Assembly: GCA_035222895.1 (NCBI GenBank)
Contig: JAVYIG010002088.1
Span: forward strand, 186,001-250,000
DNA length: 64,000 nt
Reading direction: 5' to 3'
From: Strongylocentrotus droebachiensis
Lineage: Eukaryota > Echinodermata > Echinoidea > Camarodonta > Strongylocentrotidae
Made by a program: the position numbers and the translations under genes. Positions 26,201-35,420 of the stretch are shown one piece after another; position 1 is the first letter of the stretch; every line of letters begins with the position of its first letter. Under the pieces are notes generated by a model. It was not told the origin of the DNA, searched no databases, and saw nothing but the letters and a program-made list of their open reading frames with translations.

Positions 26201-29200
26201 CAGAATATCGTGATTACAAGCAATTTCTCATATACATATATGACCCTTTGATCTTTGACCTCATGACCCTAAAATCTACTCAGTTCATTGGCTCTGCAAG
26301 ATTTCCTGAGTTAAATAGTAATCCCTCTGTCAGTTCTAATGAGAATGCATCCACAAGCTATTTTTGCATACATAATGAGCCCATGACCTTTGATCTTATG
26401 AACCATTCATTGGCTCTGCAAGATACATAAATGATCTAAGTTTGGCAGGAATCCATCAATCTGTTCTAATGATAATACGATCACAAACTATTTTTGCATA
26501 CATAATGAGCCGCATGACCTTGACCTTTACCTCATGACCCCAAAATCTAATCAGTTCATCAGCTCTGTAAGTAACATACATGACCTAAGTTTGGCAGGAA
26601 TCCATCAATCGGTTCTTGAGATGAGGCGATCACAAGCTGTTTTTGCATACACAATGTGCGCTGTGACCTTTGACCTCGTGACCCCAAAATCTAATCAGTT
26701 CATTGGCTTTGCAAGATACATACATGACCAAAGTTTGGCAGGAATCCATCAATCGGTTCTTCAGATAACGCGATCACAAGCTGTTTTTGCATACATAATG
26801 AGCCCTGTGACCTTTGACCTTTGACCTCGTGACCCCAAAATCTAATCAGTTCATCAGCTCTGCAAGATACATACATGACCAAAGTTTGGCAGGAATCCAT
26901 CAATCGGTTGTTCAGATAACGCGATCACAAGCTGTTTTTGCATACATAATGAGCCCTGTGACCCTTGACCTTTGACCTACGTGCTCCAAAATCTAATCAG
27001 ATTGTCTTCCTATGGTGATACACACTATCATTAAGTTTGAAGTTTAAATCTCCAGTGGTTCTTGAGATATTATGATAACAATCTCAATGTATGGAATTTC
27101 ATAAGTTGACCTCTGTGACCCTTGACCTTTGACCTACGTGCTCCAAAATCTAATCAGATCGTCTTCCTATGGTGATTCATACTATCCTTAAGTTTGAAGT
27201 TTTTACATCTCCAGTGGTTCTTGAGATATCATGATAACAATCTCAATGTATGGAATTTCATAAATTGACCTCTATGACCCTTGACCTTTGACCTACGTGC
27301 TCCAAAATGTAATCAGATTGTTTTCCTATAGTGATACACACTATCACTAAGTTTGAAGTTTAAATCTCCAGTGGTTCTTGAGATATCATGATAACAATCT
27401 CAATGTATGGAATTTCATAAGTTGACCTCTGTGACCCTTGACCTTTGACATACGTGCTCCAAAATCTAATTAGATCGTCTTCCTATGGTGATACATACTA
27501 TCCTTAAGTTTGAAGTTTAAATCTCAAATGGTTCTTGAGATATCGCGCTAACAAACTCAATACAAGGAATTTCATAAGTTGACCTCTGTGACCCTTGACC
27601 TTTGACATACGTGCTCCAAAATCTAATCAGATCGTCTTCCTATGGTGATACATACTATCCTTAAATTTGAAGTTTAAATCTCAAATGGTTCTTGAGATAT
27701 CGCGCTAACAAACTCAATACAAGGAATTTCATAAGTTAACCTCTGTGACCTGTGACCTTTGACCTACGTACTCCAAAATCTAATCAGATCGTCTTCCTAT
27801 GGTGATAAATACTATTCCCGAGTCTTAAGTTTAAATCTTAAACGGTTCTTGAGATATTGTGATAACGGTCAAACGGGACGGACGTACGGACATACGGACG
27901 GACAACCCGAAAACATGATGCCTCCGGCACCACCTTCGGTGGCGGAGGCATAAAAAGCTATTCAAGGTACTATGTCCCATTTGCAGGCCCAAAAAATGAA
28001 ATTTTTTAATCCAACTGCATTTGAAAGATACCGGTAATACTAATTTAGAACTTCCCACAAAACAAAAGGGCTTGAAAAACATGTCCTTTTGTGGGAATTG
28101 CCGTTTAATTTAAATAATCTGATTTTAGACCCTTGTATGGAATGGTTGTACATTTTGTGCTGCGCAAAGATTGAATCAGTTTAATTTTGGCCATTACAAG
28201 ACGTTAGTTATTGATGTAGACATATGCTCATGTACCCTTTACAGCTCCTTTTATGTATGTTATTACCCCCCAAAAAAGCAGCCAGCGAAATCTTGAAAGT
28301 AAACAGGATTCCTTGCATAATTGGAACACTATAGGACACTGCTATGTTTAAATTTCACGGATAGGACATATATATGTGACATATTCATAATTCCTGCAAA
28401 GTCCTACAGAATTTGATATTGGCTGCAAAAGGGATACACTACCTTTAAAGATGCTGCAGCAAAATAAAAGCGACGCCCAAATTATAATGCACTCTTTGCA
28501 AGAACACAAGGATCATAGAGCACCATCGGAGCATTCGTTAATGACACGCAGACTTTCTTTTTCTTTCTTCTTTAATACGCCACTTGACCTTTTTATAACA
28601 TCTAAAATCATGGTTTGTATTTTGTCATGGTGGTAATTTTTCAACAGTTTACAGTTTCATGTCTACAAGGGATTTGTAAAATTGTACCGCATATGATACG
28701 CATCATCTTTGAATGGACAAGTCGTAAAACCATAACTCATCATTATATGTCCCTCCTGCAGTGAAATACAATAGGCGCATTTTACTGAACATTTTGCCCA
28801 TAGGCAGAATTTGAATTGATTTGAAAAACATGAAGTATGAATGATAAATGCAGATATACCACTGTTATCATTATTATCAAGTAGGTCTTCAAGTTGATGA
28901 AATTGTTACTTTTAAAGACTGTCAATACTACTGGGCCAGAAGGGATTATACCACACAGCGAGGTCACTGACAGGTGGCTATCTCATTAACTCAGCTCTCA
29001 ACTAACATAAGAAAAAGAGGATCATGGAGGATCAACAGGCACCGATTGGGGACATTTTTTATATAGAGGGAGCAAGTAGCTACAAGTAGGACAGTGGGGC
29101 TTTAATAGACAGAGAAATAAAATCTCCCCTCAAGGCCATCTCAGCTCTACTTACCTAGATAATTCTCATTGACGATGCAGTACTCTGCACATCCAGAGGA

Positions 29201-30302
29201 GGGTGTGTCCATTGGTAGGATCCCGACTACATCATCTCCAACGGTAAACCTGGTAGCTGCGGATCCCACTGAGAAAGAGAACAGACAGTCATGGTCATTT
29301 TACAGTCAACAATGTTGAGTGGCCAACTCCCTTTGAAGGGCTTACTTCGAATCGTCGGGTCATCGCATCGGGTCAGGTGGTCGGGTCGGGTGGTCATGTT
29401 ACCCAACCCTTTATTCAAGAAATGTTGGGGCTAATGTTTGCAAAATATATCCCTCTCATCTCCAAATGGTCAGGTCCAATTTAACCCACATTTGTAAAAA
29501 GCCTATTGCAAATCTACGAAAGGTTGTGTCATCTCCCACTTTAGTTTCACAAAAGGGTGTTTAATGCAACCACACAACCGAACGCGATACCCCGATGATT
29601 CGAAGAAAGGCCTTTAAAGACTATGATGTGTATTCTTGAAAGACAGCTAACTTTAGATCAGCTTTAACGACCGATCATGACAATAATGATAATGATGAGA
29701 TCGGTCTAAGCAAAACAATGTATTAAAGCTGAGAGAATCGATACTGAAGGCTAATAAGTAATACTTGTAACTACCATATTGGTTGTGAAGATCATAAAAA
29801 GTCTAAGATAACTACAAACCATCCATTAATTCCAATGAAATATATTTAACAAAACCTATTATGTAATCATACGCGATTGGAAATAATCTATGCTGAACCC
29901 CATACAGTCTTTTCTATCTTTCTGTCGAAGTTGGTATATTTATACCTTGAATACCTTGAATACCAAAGCTTCTGGAAGAAAGCCGTCTCCAGCTGCCAAG
30001 CTTCCAGGTCTAACTTCAAGGGGGGGGGGATGTCCCAGCTTCCGGGTCTTGCACCATAGTCATTTTACATCTATATCTTGCTTGCTGGGTCATATCAGGA
30101 ATGTCATAATTGGAGTATCTACTGGGAGAATGGTGAATTATATTTGTCTACCTTTTGTAACTATACCAGCTATCTGGACACCACATGGTATCTCTTGTCT
30201 CGACTGTCCCATGGCTTGCAGTAGTTCAACGTCAACGTCCGAGAGGCCACAAGCCTTGATTCGGACCAGGACCTCGGATCCTCCTGGCTCTGGAATCGAT
30301 TC
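11168..30302 (-). CDS. CRYZL1: CRYZL1 orthologue (quinone oxidoreductase-like 1), 8 exons, partial
   Basis: Encodes a zinc-free medium-chain dehydrogenase/reductase of the zeta-crystallin quinone oxidoreductase type, predicted cytosolic with NAD(P)H binding. CDS on minus: 30302-30152, 29268-29155, 21681-21548, 20714-20603, 19893-19792, 13320-13178, 11665-11560, 11213-11168. All joins keep phase and use GT/AG. Recognisable blocks against vertebrate CRYZL1: 'VRIKACGLS', '[11 protein letters not shown]', '[10 protein letters not shown]', the Rossmann stretch '[16 protein letters not shown]', 'GAKVIT', '[11 protein letters not shown]', 'LGVGGRWVT', 'LDPPDS', '[14 protein letters not shown]'. About 300 residues are present of the ~350 usual. 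The N-terminal exon (about 20 residues) and the last ~30 residues are not seen. Introns are loaded with transposons. The gene is divergent to ITSN, as in vertebrates. Confidence 0.93.
11560..11665 (-). CDS. CRYZL1: CRYZL1 coding exon (7th seen)
   Basis: 106 nt starting [20 protein letters not shown], corresponding to the conserved 'LDPPDS...LKGA...FLND' block of vertebrate CRYZL1, and ending GKYL plus one base. The donor C|GTATCC is non-optimal, but reading through reaches a stop after eight codons, so this splice is required. Plus-strand frames over this region are shadows. Confidence 0.88.
11853..12014. repeat. Imperfect 160-nt palindrome in a CRYZL1 intron
   Basis: Arms start TATTAATGACTGCTTTGAGA on the left and end with the inverse on the right, meeting around CTATTCCCCGAGGC...GCCGAGGGGAATAG near 11918-11944. 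Several mismatches and small indels suggest an old foldback MITE. No coding content. Confidence 0.7.
12083..12150 (-). repeat. tRNA-like / SINE head with A and B boxes
   Basis: On the minus strand TAGCCTAGTGG matches the Pol III A box and, about 45 nt on, AGTTCGAATCC matches the B box. The acceptor arms do not pair, so it is a tRNA-derived SINE head or decayed tRNA relic, not a functional tRNA gene. Adjacent sequence is an AAAAAT-rich tract. Confidence 0.55.
12935..13100 (-). repeat. Dispersed repeat R4, copy 1
   Basis: Reverse-complementary to 17935-18110 over most of its length (landmarks CACCTTTCTGTGTACAGTGC, TATCATTTTGATGATT, TGATCAACCTTTTCTGATC). The R4 copies lie in two different CRYZL1 introns on either side of exons at 13178 and 19792. 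Confidence 0.65.
13178..13320 (-). CDS. CRYZL1: CRYZL1 coding exon (6th seen)
   Basis: 143 nt, beginning (with the upstream G) [14 protein letters not shown], with a charged loop [14 protein letters not shown], then [19 protein letters not shown]. 'LGVGGRWVT' is the family signature in the catalytic half. Acceptor CAACAG, donor GTAAAG, phase 0 at the end. The exon ends only a few tens of bases from an R4 repeat copy. Confidence 0.92.
13422..13602 (+). repeat. R1 MITE fragment, copy 3
   Basis: The left ~100 and right ~50 bp of the R1 family are joined, with the central part missing. Starts TTAAATGCATCATTTAAC and breaks off after a motif like GACTGACTTTTAGG. Confidence 0.6.
14219..14849. mobile_element. 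MITE with AGTGATTTCAAGTTG termini
   Basis: Perfect 15-bp inverted ends AGTGATTTCAAGTTG / CAACTTGAAATCACT, flanked by CAATG on both sides (14214-14218, 14850-14854), a 5-bp target duplication. Length 631 bp. The interior repeats (C/G)TGTTAGTGTTAG or its inverse CTAACACCAG at least seven times, in both orientations, probably subterminal binding motifs. No gene. Confidence 0.8.
15090..15237. mobile_element. 150-bp MITE, 'tttcacaaag' family
   Basis: Imperfect inverted ends GGGGTGCATTTCACAAAG... / ...TTTTGTGAAACTGGTCCC with an inner pair AATGACAAATGACA / TGTCATTTGTCACTG. The whole copy folds into a hairpin. Confidence 0.6.
15349..15619. mobile_element. 270-bp MITE, 'GGGGGTGTTTCACAAAGATC' ends
   Basis: Inverted ends GGGGGTGTTTCACAAAGATC and GATCTTTGTGACACACCCCC with one mismatch. 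Inner arms TAGACTTAAC-like / TTGACTTAAG-like extend the similarity. No gene. Confidence 0.65.
17027..17180 (+). repeat. Dispersed repeat R5, copy 1
   Basis: Inverse of 28967-29103. Shared landmarks include AGCCCCACT, CTACTTGTAGCTACTTGCTC, TATATAGA, GAGAGCTGAGTTGATGAGAT and CCACTTGTCAGTGACC. Not coding. Confidence 0.65.
17935..18110 (+). repeat. Dispersed repeat R4, copy 2
   Basis: Reverse complement of 12935-13100. See that copy for landmarks. Confidence 0.65.
18576..18782. mobile_element. Palindromic MITE with 11-bp target repeat (Mutator-like?)
   Basis: Flanked by TTATACAAATG on both sides (18565-18575 and 18783-18793). Outer arms include TCATTATACGATCTATCCGC and its inverse. The centre has two direct copies of a GTTAGGCTGAGTTCGATAGA segment set between inverted GCTGTGTGTATCTATCG blocks. 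A 9-11-bp duplication suits Mutator-like transposons; assignment is inferred. Confidence 0.65.
19792..19893 (-). CDS. CRYZL1: CRYZL1 coding exon (5th seen)
   Basis: 102 nt, (A)[18 protein letters not shown] then [15 protein letters not shown]. Corresponds to the vertebrate 'VIDVSN...CLEETGGLGVDIVLDAG' segment of the cofactor-binding half. Acceptor TCTACAG, donor GTATGA. Confidence 0.93.
20042..20160. repeat. GA-rich low complexity in intron
   Basis: GGGAGAGAAGAAAGGG-type purine run. The Ser/Leu/Phe-rich minus-strand frame over it is simple sequence. Confidence 0.7.
20603..20714 (-). CDS. CRYZL1: CRYZL1 coding exon (4th seen)
   Basis: 112 nt, [20 protein letters not shown] then [17 protein letters not shown]. 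Second half of the Rossmann beta-alpha-beta nucleotide-binding unit; the preceding exon ends MDGAR in phase 0. Acceptor TTTCTAG, donor GTAAGA. Confidence 0.93.
21318..21535 (+). repeat. Non-LTR retrotransposon 3' tail (CR1/L2-like)
   Basis: The wording 'TTTCAAGGCTAGTCTGAAAACTTATCTAATG' in pieces, then AAGCGCCTTGAGCACC, a GGGCATTATAAAT motif and an (ATT)n tail matches the common 3' ends of CR1/L2-type LINEs of marine invertebrates. Only the tail is present. Confidence 0.6.
21548..21681 (-). CDS. CRYZL1: CRYZL1 coding exon (3rd seen)
   Basis: 134 nt, (V)[20 protein letters not shown] then [20 protein letters not shown] and DGAR. Vertebrate equivalent is '[29 protein letters not shown]'. Acceptor CTTGCAG, donor GTAAGA. 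Its 5' part and adjoining intron have been copied in tandem immediately upstream (21765-22170). Confidence 0.94.
21765..22170 (-). pseudogene. Three tandem truncated copies of CRYZL1 exon 3 start
   Basis: About 21769-21900, 21955-22093 and 22094-22170 each repeat the acceptor region of the 21548-21681 exon (CTAGCAGCATCCCTATAGCT, then TTTTA-CAC-GCAAG) plus the same flanking intron bases (AAACAAAATAGAAGTTC). None continues into the exon's 3' half, so none has a donor or intact frame. They keep a CTTGCAG-like acceptor and are potential decoy splice sites. Confidence 0.85.
22171..23072. other. Intronic, no gene seen
   Basis: AT-rich sequence without a recognisable exon or transposon boundary. 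A short (CCAGAA)n run lies at about 22999-23022. Confidence 0.5.
23073..26014 (+). mobile_element. R1 MITE, copy 4, split by a 2.5-kb insertion
   Basis: TTAA (23073-23076) AGGGATCGTTTAAC at the left and ACCGATCCCT TTAA (26011-26014) at the right bracket an R1 copy whose own sequence is only 23077-23386 and 25943-26010. The intervening block is a separate insertion. Confidence 0.75.
23387..25942. mobile_element. Composite tandem-repeat insertion in R1
   Basis: Begins with three ~66-bp tandem units (23388-23590), each with the self-complementary core GGTGGGCTGTAT/ATACAGACCACC. Two ~1.17-kb direct copies follow (about 23585-24770 and 24775-25935), both ending with ACCAGCCCACCTATACTTGT. Each copy has a CpG-rich GCGCGCGTGCGCGTACGTCC tract and several TGACGTCA sites. 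No protein-coding frame survives in both copies. Confidence 0.75.
26060..27955. mobile_element. Helitron/pearl-like element with ~150-bp tandem units
   Basis: Opens with the palindrome TCGACTGCGCGCAGTCGA and the phrase ATGATGCCTCCG; closes with GACGGACGTACGGACATACG then a strong hairpin (ATGCCTCCGGCACC / GGTGGCGGAGGCAT, 27918-27950). Between are at least ten direct units: ~145-151 bp in the left block (GACCCCAAAATCTAATCAG) and 157 bp in the right block (GTGCTCCAAAATCTAATCAG). Marine-invertebrate 'pearl'-type and some non-autonomous Helitrons have this core-repeat layout; the class is inferred. Units carry TGACCTTTGACCT motifs. Confidence 0.7.
27961..28450 (-). repeat. R2 MITE, copy 2
   Basis: Reverse-oriented R2: begins GGTACTATGTCCCATTTGCA and ends GGGATACACTACCTTTAAAG. 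Starts a few bases after the tandem-repeat element ends. Confidence 0.7.
28451..29154. other. Intronic, R5 repeat copy at 28967-29103
   Basis: No gene seen. The right part is the inverse of the R5 copy at 17027-17180 and ends 50 bp from the CRYZL1 exon. Confidence 0.55.
29155..29268 (-). CDS. CRYZL1: CRYZL1 coding exon (2nd seen)
   Basis: 114 nt, (V)[20 protein letters not shown] then [17 protein letters not shown]. The '[10 protein letters not shown]' block is the GroES-like domain strand typical of the family. Acceptor TCTCAG, donor GTAAGT-like GTAAGT/GTAAGTA. Confidence 0.94.
29269..30151. other. CRYZL1 intron, no gene
   Basis: Contains a short degenerate GGTCGGGT repeat near 29360-29395 and a poly-G run near 30020-30029. 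Plus-strand frames of 60 and 138 residues overlap the antisense of the upstream exon and are shadows. Confidence 0.55.
30152..30302 (-). CDS. CRYZL1: CRYZL1 coding exon (1st seen)
   Basis: 151 nt, [20 protein letters not shown] then [13 protein letters not shown] and [13 protein letters not shown]. Matches the vertebrate N-terminal GroES-like fold ('VKLQVKACALSQINTKLLA'). Acceptor TCCTGTCAG, donor GTAGAC. It enters in phase 0, so a short upstream exon with the start Met is expected to the right; none was recognised. Confidence 0.93.
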
Positions 30303-31699
30303 CTGACAGGAATTAATAAAAACACAGATAGTTAAAAAGGTATAGTCTTGAAAATATACACTTGCAAAGAAACCAAGTTAATTTGCAGAGAATGCAAGTT
30401 ATACTTTTCAATAGATTCCTGCACATTTCAGTTGTGTGCTTTTCTTGTCTGGGTTTAATAGTTGTCAAACAAATTTGATAATATGTAACTTTGTAGTCTA
30501 ATTAATTTGTCAATAATTACTATAATAATTTTTTTAAAAATTATGAAACAATTTATCTTTTATGCATATTTTGTTATATGTATTGTATCTGCATGTGAAA
30601 TGTGAAACCAATAAACTCAAACTCAAGGGTGCAACTATACCTAAGTTACCTAACCCTTGGCCCAACCTGAACCTTAACCCTAATACTAATCTAACCTCTG
30701 ACCCTGACTTTGACCCTAATACTGATGCATGGTGGGATCTTCTTCAGTTATGCTTTTAAAAGTGGCCATAGTATAAGATTCTTACCAAACTAATTTGTAA
30801 GAAAGTGAAAATGAAATTGCAAATTGCAAAAGGGGATACTGGTTCAGTATACGACCACCTGTCCACAATTAACGGCCACCTGTCTTTAATGACCACATAT
30901 CTCTCTTTTCTTTGAACAGTCATTTTTATTCAAGTATATCTTTCAGTGACAGAAACATATTCTTTATAGAGAAGTGTAAATTCAGAAACTTGAATTTCAA
31001 AACTTGGACCAAAGATGGCGCTATTCATGAAAAGTGACTGGTGCTTTGAACAAGATTGTTTGTTTGTTTGATTGATGTTATTTCTGAGCTCAAAAAGATA
31101 CAAATTCGAATTCAAAGTACAAAAATTTGAACAATAACAAATACAATGAATAAAATGTTTACAAAAGTAATTACATAGAAAATCATGTACATTTATATCA
31201 TACAATAAACATGTACGAAGCATACAAATAAGATAAGAAATATATAGTAAATATGTTCCAAAAATTAGAGAGGTAATTTAGAACGCAGGAGACCACCATC
31301 GTGAGCGGTTAGGCTGGAGATGGATGGCGGCCTCAAGTGACGTGCTCTGCAGAATCTTGATTTGTTTAAATCATATCTGACCACAATACATGGGACTTGG
31401 GGGGGGGGGGATAATGATAAAAATAAGAAAAAAAACATACAATAAGGGTTGAGATAGCCCTTTCTATTTCAGCCTTGCTGTATATATAATTTCTTATTGG
31501 TACCTAGAGCGGGTTGGAATTTATGTAAATGAGGAGGCACTCATGCTTGAGCGCTCACGCGAGTTATACACGTTGAGTATGTGGGCGTGAGACGCCATTG
31601 ACCTTATTCGATGGGCGAGCTAGACGCCGTTTAATATCGCGCGCCGTTTTTAAACCCGCACTTCGATTTTGCACGTTGTTTTTGGAAGTTGTTTTTCGT
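30303..31699. other. Non-coding upstream of the DIRS remnant
   Basis: AT-rich, no gene seen. 30636-30730 is a degenerate CCTAA/CCTGA-rich stretch; a G run sits near 31400. 31500-31700 is CpG-richer and may be the leader of the DIRS-like element. Confidence 0.45.
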
Positions 31700-31703
31700 T
31701 TGA

Positions 31704-33276
31704 TTGGTTTTCCAATGTATATTGGGCTTTTTTTCTATCATGGCAACTGACGCGGGCGGTGCTGGTGAACAAAATCCAAATCTTGTTGTTTTTACGGCAG
31801 AGAATATCTCTGATATAGTTGAGGAAGCTGTTGGAGGTGTAAAGAATTACATAGACGAGGCTCTGGCTCAGCAGAAAGAAAATACGAGCAAGTCGATTGA
31901 GTCCTCCAAAGTCCAGTTCAAGTTTAAAGGCAATCGCGTTGAGTTCAATTTCAATATCTCCCTCCTAGATAGTGTGCGTACCTCTATCGCGTGTTTGTAG
32001 AAAGGAGAGATTGCTTCGGCCACTCTCGAGTTGAGCAAGGTAGAAGAAGAGATCGCGAAGAGGAACAAGCTCATCCGCATCGCCGACAAGTCAGAGGATG
32101 GGTGGAAGGTCGTTGATGAATATCCGTCCGAAGAGCTTGCAAGTGACTCCGACGATGACAAGAAGATCAGAGCTGCTCAAAGCAAAGCGGCCTCGAAACG
32201 GAGGGGGAAGGCGTCCAGAGGGAAGAGGTTAGGCGACCAATGGCTCCCAAGTCTGGTTCTTTTCGACGCTATCTACCACAGTCTAGACCGCAGCTTGGCC
32301 AAGCTGGTGACGGGTTCCAACAGTGGCAAGCCGGGCCACTGTCGGAGGAATTGCCAGTCCAACGTTGGAGGCAAGAGCAAGAATGCTGGCTCCAGCTTCT
32401 AGCAGCACTTTGGACGAAGGTAGGAAAAAGCTTGGCTTTTTCGTGTTTGACGTGGATGATGTTTGTGGTTTATAAGGACCAGAGTGTATACCTGGGAACA
32501 TGATACTAATGTCAAATGCTCAGGTGTGTATGACATGTGGATTTGCATGGCTTAATTTGGCCGTTATGTACCTTGCCTTTCCCAGATGCACCTGTACAAG
32601 GGTATGTTACTACGGTGGTAGCCCTGGTGTGGATCTTTACTAAATGTAACATGTGACATTAGTGTTTATATACAAACAAAATTATAACCTCTTTTGATGT
32701 TATGAACCTTGATTTTGTTTTTTCCTCTAGCGGTTCCTGGGGGCAGCTACACTGGTGGCTGAGTGTATTTGTGCAGTATTGTTCTGGGCGTTTTGGGGGG
32801 TGGCGAACAACAGATGTAGTGTACAGATTAATGTGAATGAAGCATAGTGATACACATTCCGCTTAATTTAAGCCCTGTTTGATTGTATTGCAGGAGGAGT
32901 TGGTCTCACATCGGGCCCTAAGGAGAGGGGGGATACCACATCGGGGGATGGTGGAGCGCGCAAAGCCACTGGAGGTGTGGACGAACGGTACAAAGCCGAT
33001 TTCTATTTGTCTAATTTTTACGAGTACGAGCAAGGCTCAACAGAACCTATAGTTTGTGGCAGGATGAAGGCTAATATTGCCTTTTGCCGCGAGATTGGGG
33101 CCCCAGACGAAATAGTGGGGGTGATCCCTTTGGGACATAGAATTCTTTTTTTGTTAACGCTGCCTCTGGCGGTTTTTAAGAACAATAAGTTAGCCAGAGA
33201 CAATCCAGACTTTGTTACCGAGGCTTTTCTAGATTTAATGAAAAAGAATTTAGTCAGTGATCTTGTTAGTGTACCG
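31704..33276 (+). pseudogene. DIRS-like retrotransposon: ORF1 and RT N-terminal part, decayed
   Basis: Reading frames broken by stops keep recognisable pieces: an ORF1/gag-like part from 31740 (VQFKFKGNRVEFNFNIS, then KRNKLIRIADKSEDGW, ASDSDDDKKIRAAQSKA) typical of DIRS first ORFs, and from about 32977 the region ahead of the RT (KNNKLARDNPDFVTEAFLDL). The frame SVPE|YVNPLSVSV is cleanly interrupted at 33276 by a TIR element and resumes at 34300. A 3'-side tyrosine recombinase was not found, so the class rests on the ORF1 and RT/RNase H style. Confidence 0.75.
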
Positions 33277-34299
33277 GAGGCCGTTTCTCGAAACCGTCAT
33301 AACTACAAGATCAACGACATCTCGCCACTGTCAAGCAACTTGTCAGCTAAGTGTTTCACGAAGCTGTCTTTGCCAAGATGAGCGACAACTTCCGCGACAA
33401 TGAGTTGTCACTGCTCCGAATCCGTCATATCTTTTTAATTGCTGTAAAGCGCCATCACAAGTCAGTTTGTTGCCATTCCATGGGCCGCGAAATGTACGAT
33501 TAGTTTCACTATCATTTTGAGAAAAATATAGACGAAGTTCGGTACGTAATTCTGTGGGATGCAAAATGTAAATGTACAGAATTGATAATACAAATTATAC
33601 AGAAATTTTTAAAAGCTGAATATAAACATTAGATCACAAATTATTAAACTATAACATATAAATAAAAGAAATAAGAATGTTACACACCGTTGTCCATAGT
33701 CAATCCATAGTCTTTCTTAGGATACCACATACCTTTGGGGCCTATGTGAATTATTATTCCCTCTCTAATAACTTCTTTCAAATTATATTTTCAATATCAA
33801 ATCAATTATATAACGATTATGAGACTCTAGAATAAAAACTGGCTGGGAAAAGGTATTTTGCCTAAAATTCCCCGTCACAATAAACAAAAAAAGTACGTAT
33901 TGATAAATTATCACATTACGGTATCCTTCAACTACCTTTTGAGTGGATTGTCGAGAAAAAAAAACTCACCGGTTTTTCTTCAATTTAAGAATCTTTACAG
34001 AAATATGCAAATCGTTTGATGATCTAAATTTGATAATGACACTATTTTTTATTTATTTTAGGAGAATTAATATGTATATATTTCTTTTTGAACAATTTGA
34101 GCCCCAAAACATGTTTTGGGTTATTCGTGATAAATCAAATGGATCGTGACAAAGACTATGTTCTTGAGCTCCTAGTATTGCGATATATCGATATCATGTC
34201 TGTCATGGCTTTGTGAAACGGTTTATCCACTTCATGACATCTCCGTAGGTTGCCGACAAAGATATGACTGTCATGGAGTTGGTTTCGAGAAACGGCCCC
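33277..34299 (+). mobile_element. TIR element X, copy 1 (1023 bp)
   Basis: Ends GAGGCCGTTTCTCGAAACC and the inverse of GGGGCCGTTTCTCGAAACC, with 3-bp CCG duplications (33274-33276, 34300-34302). Excising it plus one CCG restores the DIRS codons. It is the reverse-oriented twin of copy 2 at 35860-45562. No transposase frame. The right end also carries a CATGACA/TGTCATG-rich subterminal zone. Confidence 0.85.
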
Positions 34300-35420
34300 C
34301 CGGAGTATGTTAACCCTCTCTCTGTATCAGTACAAAGTTCTGGTAAGAAGCAGTTGAGTTTGGATTTGGCTATATAAATGAATATGTTTGGAAACATAGA
34401 GTGTGCTTCGAGGATTGGGATTTAGCGCTGGAATATTTTCACCAAGGAGACTACATTTGACCTTAAGTCAGGTTCTCATCATATAGACTCTAGACATTTT
34501 TGAAGAATACTGCAAAAATGACTACAAGTACCTTTGCTTTAGTTGGGAATTTGATGGCAAAGTTAGATACTTTTCTTTTAGAGTATTGCCATTTGGCTTG
34601 TCGATGGCCCCATATATTTGTACTAAGACGATGTTGGTCAAGCATTGGAGGAGCAAAGATGTGTTTGTTGTAGTTTTCTTAGATGATGGTTGGTTTCGGG
34701 CGCCTTCCATTTTGGAATGTGACCAGGTTGCTGAGTTGGCAAAATCAGATCTGCTCCTTGCGGAATTGGTCCCCAACGTGGAAAAATCGGTGTGGACTCC
34801 CACTCAGGAAATCGAGTGGTTGGGTCTGTCCTGGGATGCCAAGGAGGTACCTTTGAGGGCAAAACGGCATAAGGTGGAGGACATAATGTCACGCTTTGAA
34901 AGTATTATTATAGATCTGCCATATTGTGGGTAAAGTTATATCACTCCTCCCTGTTGTGAGACGCATGGTACAGTAGTTGAAAACTCAGTTCTCTAGCATC
35001 ATTATTGCTGGAAAGAAAACGTTGAGAGATTGAATCTAAGACATGTTTTTTCGATAGTCGATACTCTTTACCGCAGGTGCTTGTTTTTTTCAGATGCCAG
35101 CCATTCATTTAGTCATAATCTGAAGGGCTAAACAGTCAAGGTGCTCACTGATAACACTGGGGGTAGAGGCTATTTTGAGAAAGGGTAGCATGAAGGAAGA
35201 ATTACAGCATATGAGCATTGGAGTAAAAGACTATTGTGCGGGGCAGGATATTGAGTTACAAGTTCAGTGGATCCTGCGTACCCTTAATGAAAGGGCAGAC
35301 TGTCTCATACACAGGTCGATTGGGATGATTGGGGAGTTTTGATGACATTTTTTAGGTACATGGATGGTATGTGGGGGCCACACACGGTGGACAGGTTTGC
35401 TGACGATTGTAATACCAATG
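34300..35420 (+). pseudogene. DIRS-like reverse transcriptase / RNase H, decayed
   Basis: Resumes the DIRS frame with YVNPLSVSVQSSGKKQLSLD, then TFDLKSGSHHID (34453-34488), PFGLSMAPYI, and the catalytic FLDD box near 34675-34690. Frameshifts and stops follow; the RNase H-side signature WGPHTVDRFADD is at 35371-35408. The 'DLKSG-HHI' and 'DRFA' wording is characteristic of DIRS polymerases rather than Ty3/Gypsy. The frame breaks at 35420 at another insertion. Confidence 0.8.

Noticed and set aside
23387..27955. CRISPR-like array
   Set aside because: Eukaryotic context; units of 66, 150 and 1170 bp are tandem without unique spacers.
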